A program made the translations under genes and the position numbers. Below are positions 1-7,967 of a DNA stretch of 61,015 bases, in pieces (positions within the stretch are counted from its first letter, which is position 1; every line of letters begins with the position of its first letter). The stretch comes from Bacillota bacterium (GTDB lineage: Bacteria > Bacillota > Clostridia > Christensenellales > SZUA-584): assembly GCA_023406895.1 (NCBI GenBank), contig JAEXTV010000013.1, positions 1 to 61,015 of the forward strand. The letters run 5' to 3'. The notes below the pieces were generated by a model. It made no database searches. It saw only the letters and a program-made list of their open reading frames with translations, and was not told where the DNA came from.

Positions 1-2
1 CA

Positions 3-2111
3 GAAGCGCCCGATACAACGGCTGCCACATCCACAGGCGGCGTGGATGTGTCTGCGGTCACGTGGGAGCCGGATGTGACAGCATTCGGGTATCACACGGC
101 TTACACCGCCAGCGTCACGCTGACCGCGCAGGACGGGTATGTGTTCGCGAGCGGCGCGACCGCCACCATCAACGGCGAAACCGCCACGGTTGAACCCGGC
201 ACCGGCGGCACGCTGATTGCGAGCTACACTTTCACCGAAACGGCTGATGAGCCGATCACCGACATTTCAGTGACGGATATCGACGCACCGGCGGCAAACG
301 CGGCACCCGACACAACGGCTGTCGTATCCACCGGCGGCGTGGATGTGTCTGCGGTCTCTTGGGAACCGGATGACAATCCGTTTGGCTTTGATACTGTTTA
401 CACGGTCAGTGTGACGCTGACCGCGCAGGACGGATATGTGTTTGCGAGCAGCGCGGCGGTCACCATCAACGGCGAAACCGCAACGGTTGCATCCGGCACC
501 GGCGGCACGCTGATTGCCACTTACACATTTGCCGAAACTGAAGCGACGGCCGATGCGGAAACGCCGAATATCACGGGCCAGCCGCAAAATGTCACGGTAT
601 CCGAAGGCGGGCAGGCTGATCTGTCCGTGACGGCGACTGTGAGTAAAGGGACGCTCTCTTATCAATGGTACAAAAACACCGTGGATAACACCACCAGCGG
701 CACGCCGATTTCAGGCGCCTATGCCGAAGCCTACAGCGCCCCCACCGATACGGTCGGCACACTGTATTACTATTGTGCGGTAACCAATACCGACCCGGAT
801 GCGACGGGCGCTCAAACGGCTGAAGTGAAAACGCAAACCTGCACAGTCGTCGTTCAGGTACCTCAGTACGTGATCACAGCCTTGCCCAGCAATTCCTCAT
901 ACGGCACCGCGGCGGGCGGCGGCCGGTACGATAGAGGCACATCCGTCACGCTGACGGCAGCCGCCAAAAAGGGATACTGCTTCGTATGCTGGAAAAAGAA
1001 CGGAACGGAAATAGCAAAGAGCCCGGTCTACACATTCACCGTGCTTGGCAGCGCCTCTTATACAGCGCAGTTCGCTGCCGCCACACCCTTAACCATCAGC
1101 TGCAGCAAGACGGACGCATCCGTATACGGCATGTCTAACGGGTCTGTCACCGTGACGGCATCGGGCGGAGACAGTGGTGCGTATGATTATTCGATAAACG
1201 GGGGAACAAACTGGCAAAGCTCGGGCAGCTTCAGCGGCCTCGCCGCGGGCACCTACACGGCGGCCGTGCGTGACGCGGTCAACCCGGACAACACAGCCAC
1301 CTGCTCTGTCACGGTCGGGCAGCCATCGCACTTGGGTAATTTTGCTGCCAAAAAGCTGCCGTCCAAGGTCAATGCGGGCACCGCGCTGACCATCATTCCT
1401 CCGGCGGCACCCAAAGGCTACACCGTGGTTTCGGTGGCCTACTCCTCCAGCAATGCGTCCGTGGCTTCGGTGGATTCGAACGGTAACGTGACATTCCTCG
1501 CGGGCGGCAAGACGAAAATCACCACAAAGATGGTGACACAAACCACCGATAAGAAAGGAAAGGTTAAAACCAGAACCACGACGATCACGAAAACAATCAC
1601 CGTTAAGCAGCCTGTGTCGGCGATAACGCTGGACGTGGTAAAAGCGACCATCGCGCGGACGCAGAGGTTCAAGCTATCCGTGACTATCGCGCCCGTCACC
1701 GCGAGCAACAAAAAGGTCAGCTGGAAATCCAGCAATCCCAAAGTGGCCTCCGTATCCAGCTCGGGCGTGGTGACCGGAAAAGTAGGCGGTACAGCCATTA
1801 TCACGTGCACCGCGAAGGACGGCAGCGGTGTGACGGCGAGCTGCACCGTCACGGTCACCCCGATTTATCCGTCGGGCATCAAGATATCTAAAGCAGCGCT
1901 GGCACTTAAAACGGGGAAAACGGCCAAGCTGAAGGCCTCGGTGAAGCCAAGCAATACGGATTTTAAAACCGTGACTTGGTCCAGCAGCAATACGGCTGTC
2001 GCCACCGTTGATGCCAAAGGGCGTGTAAAAGCCATAGCACCGGGCACCGCTGTGATCAGCGCCACCACGAGCAGCGGCCAAACCGCAACATGCACGGTGA
2101 CGGTCAAATAG
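3..2111 (+). CDS. Large repeat-containing cell-surface protein, 3' part (5' end outside window)
   Basis: The reading frame is already open at base 3, so the gene begins before the window. The visible ~702 residues are a string of extracellular modules. First come two tandem copies of a 99-residue unit (repeat starts near bases 9 and 306) containing SVTLTAQDGYVF and INGETATV. Then follow an Ig-like segment (SYQWYKN), an InlB-type bacterial repeat (GTSVTLTAAAKKGY), a SprB-like segment (YSINGGTNWQSSGSF) and three Big_2 Ig-like domains with the signature WKSSNPKVASV or WSSSNTAVATV. The protein ends directly after the last Big_2 domain. No LPXTG signal and no C-terminal membrane helix are seen, so anchoring, if any, must lie upstream. 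Such proteins are usually secreted or surface-exposed and bind glycans or hosts; the ligand here is unknown. Confidence 0.85.
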   Translation, partial: EAPDTTAATSTGGVDVSAVTWEPDVTAFGYHTAYTASVTLTAQDGYVFASGATATINGETATVEPGTGGTLIASYTFTETADEPITDISVTDIDAPAANAAPDTTAVVSTGGVDVSAVSWEPDDNPFGFDTVYTVSVTLTAQDGYVFASSAAVTINGETATVASGTGGTLIATYTFAETEATADAETPNITGQPQNVTVSEGGQADLSVTATVSKGTLSYQWYKNTVDNTTSGTPISGAYAEAYSAPTDTVGTLYYYCAVTNTDPDATGAQTAEVKTQTCTVVVQVPQYVITALPSNSSYGTAAGGGRYDRGTSVTLTAAAKKGYCFVCWKKNGTEIAKSPVYTFTVLGSASYTAQFAAATPLTISCSKTDASVYGMSNGSVTVTASGGDSGAYDYSINGGTNWQSSGSFSGLAAGTYTAAVRDAVNPDNTATCSVTVGQPSHLGNFAAKKLPSKVNAGTALTIIPPAAPKGYTVVSVAYSSSNASVASVDSNGNVTFLAGGKTKITTKMVTQTTDKKGKVKTRTTTITKTITVKQPVSAITLDVVKATIARTQRFKLSVTIAPVTASNKKVSWKSSNPKVASVSSSGVVTGKVGGTAIITCTAKDGSGVTASCTVTVTPIYPSGIKISKAALALKTGKTAKLKASVKPSNTDFKTVTWSSSNTAVATVDAKGRVKAIAPGTAVISATTSSGQTATCTVTVK

Positions 2112-2144
2112 GCTTTGATCCATAAGTATCTCTAGCATCGCAAA

Positions 2145-2173
2145 AGCGCCGGACGAAACATTCGTCCGGCGCT
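2145..2173 (-). terminator. Intrinsic terminator hairpin, poly-T on the minus strand
   Basis: A perfect 13-bp inverted repeat (AGCGCCGGACGAA / TTCGTCCGGCGCT) has a 3-base loop. Four A residues precede it on the plus strand and no T run follows, so it best terminates minus-strand transcription from the histidine kinase operon. It could also fold in the mRNA of the surface protein that ends 34 bases earlier. Confidence 0.7.
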
Positions 2174-2325
2174 CAGTGTCTCAAAAAACCATGTTATCGC
2201 GGCCCCCTCTGACGACTACCCTATAAGGGTGGATTGGGGGCTGTTACCGATAGGTGACTGGGGGAGAGAAAAAGGCTCTTGAAATCGGTTAAGTCAGTCA
2301 CTCTTTCAAGCACATTACAGTACTA
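2174..2325 (+). repeat. Dispersed structured element, copy 1
   Basis: This non-coding stretch matches 20775-20918 (minus) and 25605-25720 (minus). The shared core reads GACGACT, a hairpin, GGATTG, then CCGATAGGTGA and GGGAGAG. GCCCCC (2202-2207) can pair with GGGGGC (2236-2241), enclosing the hairpin ACCCT-ATA-AGGGT (2218-2230). It fills most of the gap between the surface protein and the histidine kinase. It may be a non-coding RNA or a small mobile repeat. No known RNA family was recognised. Confidence 0.7.
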
Positions 2326-2492
2326 ATCCATAAAAATCACGCTTGTGACTTGGCCAGCAGCTTGGTACTTTTAATGGAAGCGTTTCGGGTATACACATAG
2401 TCCCAATCACCTGTCGGCGGCAGGCCTCCCTCGACGGCGATCGCAACTTTTTTAACACTCCGAGCACAGGCCATTTCGTCCCGTATTTCAAG

Positions 2493-3887
2493 CTATTCAT
2501 TATTAAGCGGTATGCTGATTCTGAACTCGGTTCCTTCATTCGGCACGCTTTTCACCTCTATCGAGCCCCCATGCGCCTCGACAATTGACTTCACAATCGT
2601 GAGGCCGATGCCCGCGCCCCCCGTCTTGCGGCTGCGCGATTTGTCTGACCGGTAAAACCGCTCGAAAATATGCGGCAGATCCTCCTGCGAAACACCGATA
2701 CCCGTGTCCCTGACTGTGATCTCGGCATCGGCCTTGTGCTGCTTCAACGACACCGTCACGCCGTCGCCGGGCCGTGTGAACTTGAGCGCGTTCGACAGCA
2801 GATTGAGCAGCACCTGGCTGATTTTATCCTTATCCGCGGTGACCTCGCAGCTTTCGCCTTCATAGGTCAGCGTTTTATTCTCTTTAGAAAAATCGTTCTC
2901 CGCGTGTAAAATCACGTTTTCAATGAGTTCCGAAAGATCAAAGCGCGATTTATCGAGCACGGTATTCCGGCTTTCATAGCGCGCCAGCTCCGCGAGATCG
3001 TCAACAAGCCGGTTGATGCGCAGCACCTGCTCATGCAGCACCTTCACCCTGTTCTGATCCAGCTCCATCACGCCGTCCATCACCGCCTCGAGATTGGCCT
3101 GCATGGTGGTCAGCGGCGTGCGCAGCTCGTGCGCAATATCCATCGATGTCTGCCTGCTCTGCTGCTGCTGCGCCTGCAGCGTCTCCGCAAGGTTGTTGAC
3201 CGTATCCACTAGGCTGCGAATCTCCGTGGTGCTGGAACGCTCGGCGATTTTGCTGCCGTAAAGCCCGCGTGCAATCTTCTGCGCTTTATCAATCACGCGC
3301 GATATCGGCCGGCTGATCTGCCGGGACATGACGGTACCCAGCCCGAGCGCGAGAATCACCGACGCGACACCGGCCCAGAGTATCAGCCTGTTGATGGAAT
3401 TGATAAAATAAAGGTCGTTATCGGTATAGTAAAACGGGCCGTAATACCCCACGCTGACCGTGCCCACGCTGCCGCCGCCCGCGTTCACATCATAATTTGT
3501 CTCCTGATAGCCGCCCTCCCACTTGCCATACCGGCTTTTCATATTAAAGCTCATGCTGGTCAGCATTTGCTGGCAAAGGCCGTTGTTGTGCGTCGCCGCA
3601 TCCCAGATCACAGTCCCGCCCGAATCGGTGACCTTGATGATCATGCCGTTTTCGAGCGCGTTCATGCCGATGTTTTCAATGTAGGCGGCATCCCAGCCAT
3701 CCACTTTTTTATATCGTTCCGTGATTTGCGAGACCGTGCCTTTCGCTTCATGCTGCTGCTGAGTTTTCACATAGCTGCGAAACTGCGTTTCCAGCAATGC
3801 ATTGGCAAGCAGTATCACAATGCCCACACAGACCACCGTGATCAGCACATAGGACAGCGACATTTTCGTTCTGAGGCTATGGCGCAT
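2493..3887 (-). CDS. Membrane sensor histidine kinase
   Basis: This is a 464-residue two-component sensor. An N-terminal membrane helix (about residues 10-32) is followed by an extracellular sensor region, a second helix (about 170-190), a HAMP linker (ISRPISRV), the H-box (MDIAHELRTPLTTMQ) and the ATPase domain with N box (NLLSNALKF), G1 (DTGIGV) and GAGIGLTIV. The start at 3887 is preceded by GGAGGTGA and lies one base past the stop of the response regulator gene, so the pair is co-transcribed. It is the last gene of the copper-type operon (10408 down to 2493), which suggests metal or envelope-stress sensing. The signal itself cannot be read from sequence. Confidence 0.9.
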   Translation of the reverse strand: MRHSLRTKMSLSYVLITVVCVGIVILLANALLETQFRSYVKTQQQHEAKGTVSQITERYKKVDGWDAAYIENIGMNALENGMIIKVTDSGGTVIWDAATHNNGLCQQMLTSMSFNMKSRYGKWEGGYQETNYDVNAGGGSVGTVSVGYYGPFYYTDNDLYFINSINRLILWAGVASVILALGLGTVMSRQISRPISRVIDKAQKIARGLYGSKIAERSSTTEIRSLVDTVNNLAETLQAQQQQSRQTSMDIAHELRTPLTTMQANLEAVMDGVMELDQNRVKVLHEQVLRINRLVDDLAELARYESRNTVLDKSRFDLSELIENVILHAENDFSKENKTLTYEGESCEVTADKDKISQVLLNLLSNALKFTRPGDGVTVSLKQHKADAEITVRDTGIGVSQEDLPHIFERFYRSDKSRSRKTGGAGIGLTIVKSIVEAHGGSIEVKSVPNEGTEFRISIPLNNE

Positions 3888-3888
3888 G

Positions 3889-4587
3889 CTATTCACCTCC
3901 GAATTTATATCCAACGCCGTGGACCGTGAGGATATAGCGGCAGTTCTTGGTGTCCGTCTCAATTTTCTGCCGCAGGTTTTTGATATGCGAGTCGATCGAA
4001 CGGTCGAAACCCAGATAATCCTCGCCGAGCGCGAGGTCTATAAGGTCATTGCGTGAAAACGTGCGCCCCGGCGATTTGGCCATGGTGCAGAGCAGCTTAA
4101 ACTCAATCGGCGTGAGGTTCACAGGAGTGCCGTGCTTTAACACATCATGCGTGATGGTATCGATCATCAGCTCCTTGTCCCGAAAGCTGAGCAGGCTGGA
4201 TACGCCAAAATCCATGCCCTCCGTGCGCCGCAGCAGCGCGCCCACACGCGCCATCAGCTGCCGTGGGCTGAACGGCTTGGTCACGTAATCGTCCGCACCA
4301 AGGTCCAGCCCTTTCAATATGCTCTCTTCCTCTACCTTGGCTGTGAGCATGATGATGGGCACGCGCGACGTTTTGCGAATCGTCCGGCAAACCTCTTCAC
4401 CGCTTAAATCCGGCAGCATTAAATCCAGCAGGATAAGCGAAAGAGGCCGGCATTTAAAAACAGCCAGCGCCTCCTTCCCGTTGTAGGCTTTATAAACCGT
4501 ATACCCGGTTTTCACAAGATACGATTCAACAACCTCCACAATGGGCTCCTCATCATCCACCACAAGTATACCCGGCTTTTCCGTCAT
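3889..4587 (-). CDS. OmpR/PhoB-family response regulator
   Basis: The protein has 232 residues. A receiver domain holds the acidic pocket (VVDDEEP) and phospho-acceptor Asp55 (LILLDLMLPD), and conserved Lys lies in TAKVEE. A C-terminal winged helix has the typical end VHGVGYKF. It is the partner of the kinase that starts one base after its stop. It lies 24 bases downstream of a lipoprotein gene and CopA, so it probably regulates the copper-handling genes or itself. That assignment rests on context only; the same subfamily also includes envelope-stress regulators. Confidence 0.9.
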   Translation of the reverse strand: MTEKPGILVVDDEEPIVEVVESYLVKTGYTVYKAYNGKEALAVFKCRPLSLILLDLMLPDLSGEEVCRTIRKTSRVPIIMLTAKVEEESILKGLDLGADDYVTKPFSPRQLMARVGALLRRTEGMDFGVSSLLSFRDKELMIDTITHDVLKHGTPVNLTPIEFKLLCTMAKSPGRTFSRNDLIDLALGEDYLGFDRSIDSHIKNLRQKIETDTKNCRYILTVHGVGYKFGGE

Positions 4588-4611
4588 TCCGTTACTCCGC
4601 TCTTACGTTTG

Positions 4612-5250
4612 TTATTGCAGGTCATACGGTTTGAGCAGCACGTCGATATCACTGCCGTCCGTGTCCTTCATGGTTTTAAATACCCAGCCTTCAATGTTTT
4701 GAACATCCGCGCCGATATCCGCCAGCGGCTTTGCCGCGATCACAAAAACGATGTCCTTGTCGTTTGTGCTTTCATCCTTCGCCCATTCGAATTTGCCGCC
4801 CGGCAGCTTTATGCCGTAATGGTCGAGCTCCTGATGGTATGTCAGCATCGAGCGGTCGAACCTGACGCTTTCAAACAACGCGTCGGTCAGGTTATCCTTG
4901 GCACCGCTGCCCTTGCCGTAGTCTCCAACCAAATATAATGTCTCATTCTCGGCCTTATACCCGTCACCGAGCTTCGCCGTATCAAGGCCCGCCGCCTCAA
5001 ACGGTGCCAGCGGTGCTTCCAGCCATATGTCCTGAGTCCCGCTGAAATCAATGCTCACATTCAAGGCTGTCTCTCCGTCCACGGTGAGCCGGTAAACCCC
5101 ATCCTTTTCGCTGACGATGGCCTGATATTGATCCGTGATTGCGTTGAGCGAATCAGGGCTGTATTTTAACACCACATCCGCGCCCGTACATCCCGCAAAG
5201 ATGACCGCGACAAGAGCCAAACTGATCATCGTTAAAATATATTTTTTCAT
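4612..5250 (-). CDS. Secreted lipoprotein of unknown function
   Basis: This 212-residue protein has a clear lipoprotein signal: MKKYILTMISLALVAVIFAG followed by Cys21 (lipobox IFAGC). The mature part is a soluble domain without metal-ligand clusters and contains no family I recognise. A good ribosome binding site (GAGGAGATATAAT) precedes the ATG. It sits 15 bases after CopA and 24 bases before the response regulator, so it belongs to the same transcript. It may act as an extracytoplasmic partner of the sensor kinase, but this is inference from position. Confidence 0.8.
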   Translation of the reverse strand: MKKYILTMISLALVAVIFAGCTGADVVLKYSPDSLNAITDQYQAIVSEKDGVYRLTVDGETALNVSIDFSGTQDIWLEAPLAPFEAAGLDTAKLGDGYKAENETLYLVGDYGKGSGAKDNLTDALFESVRFDRSMLTYHQELDHYGIKLPGGKFEWAKDESTNDKDIVFVIAAKPLADIGADVQNIEGWVFKTMKDTDGSDIDVLLKPYDLQ

Positions 5251-5265
5251 ATTATATCTCCTCAG

Positions 5266-7731
5266 TTATTTTTCTGCCAGTTTAAAGCGCTTTAAACGCA
5301 GCGCGTTGGATACCACCGATACCGAGCTCAGCGCCATGGCCGCGCCCGCAAATACCGGATTCAGCAGCGGCCCGCCGAATACATACAGCAGCCCTGCCGC
5401 AACGGGTATGCCCGCCAGATTGTAGATAAACGCCCAGAACAGGTTCTGCTTGATATTGCGGATGGTCGCGCGGCTCAGTGCAATCGCGGCAGGCACTTCG
5501 TTCAAATCGCCGCGCATCAGCACCACATCCGCTGATTCCACTGCCACATCCGTGCCCGTGCCGATCGCGATGCCCACATCGGCCTGAACGAGCGCCGGGG
5601 CATCGTTGATGCCATCTCCCACCATGGCCACCTTGTGTTTATCCTGCTGCAGCTTTTTCACCTCTCCGGCCTTATCCTGAGGGAGCACGTCGGCAAGCAC
5701 CCTGTCGATACCCACCTCTTTCGCGATCACCGCCGCCGTATTGGCGTTGTCGCCCGTGATCATGGCCACCTCAATGCCAAGCGCCTTGAGCTTTTGTATG
5801 GCCGCCTTGCTTGTCGTCTTTACGGTGTCGGCCGCCGCCATCAGCGCGGTCAGTGTTCCATCCACCGCCACGTACATCAGCGTTCTGCCCTTCGACGCGA
5901 GCTCCTTTGCGTCGGCCTGCGCCGCCGCCGTATCAATATTGTTTTCAGTCATCAGCTTCACGTTGCCCGCCAGCACGCGCTTGCCCTGTATCATCGCGTC
6001 AATGCCGCGACCCGGCACCGCCTTGAAGCTCTCGGGCTCGATCAGTGCGATACCCCTCTTTTCTGCGCCTTCCAATATCGCGCGGGCGATCGGGTGCTCC
6101 GAGCCGCGTTCGGCGGAGGCCGTTAAGGAAAGCGCTTCGTCTTCGCGAATATCCGCATAAACGCGTGTATCCGTCAGCACCGGCTTGCCTTCGGTGATTG
6201 TGCCCGTTTTATCGAACACCACCGTCTTAATCCTGTATGTCGTTTCGAGCGCTTCGCCGCCCTTAATCAGTATGCCAAGCTCCGCGCCCTTGCCTGTGCC
6301 CACCATGATGGCCGTCGGCGTCGCGAGGCCAAGCGCACACGGACATGCGATGACAAGCACGGAAACGAACACGTTGAGAACAAAATTAAAGTCCCTGCCT
6401 GTCAGTGCCCAGATGACGGCAGCGACGAGCGCAATACCCAGCACCACGGGCACGAAATACCCCGAAATGATGTCGGCAATTTTTGCGATCGGTGCCTTTT
6501 TCCCTTGCGCATCCTCCACAAGCCTGATGATTTTAGAAAGTGCGGTGTCTTCGCCCACCTTGGACGCCTGAAACTTGATCAGCCCTTCCTGATTGATGCT
6601 GCCGCCTGTCACATCGCTGCCCGGATGCTTATCCACGGGCAGGCTTTCGCCCGTCAGCATCGATTCGTCCACCGAGGTGACGCCGTCCGTTACCACACCA
6701 TCCACCGGGATCACGGACCCAGGCCGCACGAGCACGGTATCGCCCACCGTCACCTCATCAAGCGGCACCTCCATCTCCGCGCCCTCCGATATGATAACTG
6801 CGGTTTTGGGCTTGAGACCCATCAGCTTTTTTATCGCTTCGGATGTTTTGCCCTTGCTGACGGCTTCAAGGTATTTGCCGAGCATCACGAGCGTGATCAC
6901 AACCGCCGCCGACTCAAAATACAGGTACTGCGAAAATTGAAATTGGCCCAGATAAATCATAACCGTCGCGTATATACCGTAGATGAAAGCGCTTCCGGTT
7001 CCGATGGCCACCAGCGTATCCATATTCGGTGCGCCTTTCAGCAGCGTTTTAAAGCCCACCGTAAAGAAACGGCTGCCCGCGGCAATAACAGGGATTGTTA
7101 AAAATAACTGCGTCAGCGCAAATATCAGCGGAAAATCGTGCGAGCCCATGAAGTAAGGAATGGGCAGTTTCAGAACAGGGAACATATGCGACATCGCGAC
7201 ATACAGCACCGGCAGCGAAAACACAGCCGCAGCAATCAGCCGTATTCGCTGGTTTTTGAGCGCCTTCGCGCGTCTCTCGCGTTCCCCGTCGCGCACAGCC
7301 TCCGTCTCAATATCGATGGGCGTATAGCCCGCTTTGACAATCGCCTGCCTGATGGCAAAAAGCTTAACGGTCGAGGGGTCGTATTCGATCACGGCCCGGT
7401 TGGTTGTAAGGTTCACCGATGCCGATTGGATGCCCGGCAGCTTTCCCACCGCACGCTCCACCGCTGCCGAGCAGGAAGCGCAGGTCATTCCCTCCACCGT
7501 CAGCTCGAGCTTTTTCACGGGTTGTTCGTCAACAAGGCCATAGCCCGCGTCTTCCACCGCTTTTTTAAGCTGCTCAAACCCGAGCTTGCTGTCATCATAT
7601 TTCACGCGCAGCTTCTCCGTCGCGATATTCACGTCGCTGAGCTCCACGCCGTCAAGCTTCGCCACGGCTTTTTGCGCATGCGCCGCGCACGACGCGCACG
7701 TCATGCCGGTCACTCTGTAGATTTTCTCCAC
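5266..7731 (-). CDS. copA: Copper-exporting P1B-type ATPase with two HMA domains
   Basis: This is an 821-residue heavy-metal P-type ATPase, the usual CopA length. Two N-terminal HMA domains carry GMTCASC metal-binding motifs (about residues 9-15 and 83-89). Eight membrane helices follow, with the Cu(I)-type CPC motif in VIACPCALGLATPTA, the phosphorylation loop DKTGT, the phosphatase motif TGES and the hinge GDGINDAPA. The ion pair CPC plus the twin GMTCASC domains favours Cu(I) export to the outside. The start codon is GTG with GGAGGAGA upstream. It lies between the HMA-SafE-cupredoxin gene and a lipoprotein gene on the same strand. Confidence 0.95.
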   Translation of the reverse strand: MEKIYRVTGMTCASCAAHAQKAVAKLDGVELSDVNIATEKLRVKYDDSKLGFEQLKKAVEDAGYGLVDEQPVKKLELTVEGMTCASCSAAVERAVGKLPGIQSASVNLTTNRAVIEYDPSTVKLFAIRQAIVKAGYTPIDIETEAVRDGERERRAKALKNQRIRLIAAAVFSLPVLYVAMSHMFPVLKLPIPYFMGSHDFPLIFALTQLFLTIPVIAAGSRFFTVGFKTLLKGAPNMDTLVAIGTGSAFIYGIYATVMIYLGQFQFSQYLYFESAAVVITLVMLGKYLEAVSKGKTSEAIKKLMGLKPKTAVIISEGAEMEVPLDEVTVGDTVLVRPGSVIPVDGVVTDGVTSVDESMLTGESLPVDKHPGSDVTGGSINQEGLIKFQASKVGEDTALSKIIRLVEDAQGKKAPIAKIADIISGYFVPVVLGIALVAAVIWALTGRDFNFVLNVFVSVLVIACPCALGLATPTAIMVGTGKGAELGILIKGGEALETTYRIKTVVFDKTGTITEGKPVLTDTRVYADIREDEALSLTASAERGSEHPIARAILEGAEKRGIALIEPESFKAVPGRGIDAMIQGKRVLAGNVKLMTENNIDTAAAQADAKELASKGRTLMYVAVDGTLTALMAAADTVKTTSKAAIQKLKALGIEVAMITGDNANTAAVIAKEVGIDRVLADVLPQDKAGEVKKLQQDKHKVAMVGDGINDAPALVQADVGIAIGTGTDVAVESADVVLMRGDLNEVPAAIALSRATIRNIKQNLFWAFIYNLAGIPVAAGLLYVFGGPLLNPVFAGAAMALSSVSVVSNALRLKRFKLAEK

Positions 7732-7967
7732 GGCTTATCTCCTCCGTTGATATGTATTCGGCTGCTGCCGCATTTTTTACGAGCCCATGGGGCTGCTTTC
7801 TTAAGACGCAGCAAGATTATTCTCTTAGCTGGCGTCGGCATTTTTTGCTGTTTTAATTAAAATCGCTTCAGTCAATCTTCCGGTCACCCAGAAATCGCTA
7901 TTGCATCTGCGCCAGACGTTTTTATGGCAGTTTCTTAGTCTCTGATCATATGAGTGTTTCCTTGTCC
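7732..7967. other. Intergenic spacer between the SafE fusion gene and copA
   Basis: A 236-base gap with no convincing gene. It holds a short hairpin (AGCCC-ATG-GGGCT near 7784) and the copA ribosome binding site. No clear copper-repressor operator (CopY or CsoR type) was recognised. It may contain a separate copA promoter. Confidence 0.4.

Noticed and set aside
1089..2138. Several long opposite-strand or shifted frames inside the surface protein gene
   Set aside because: They are shadows of a repeat-rich, high-GC coding region; the Ig-like domains prove the plus frame.
2315..2539. Minus-strand 74-codon open frame after the histidine kinase
   Set aside because: No family match or binding site, and it lies partly in the dispersed element.
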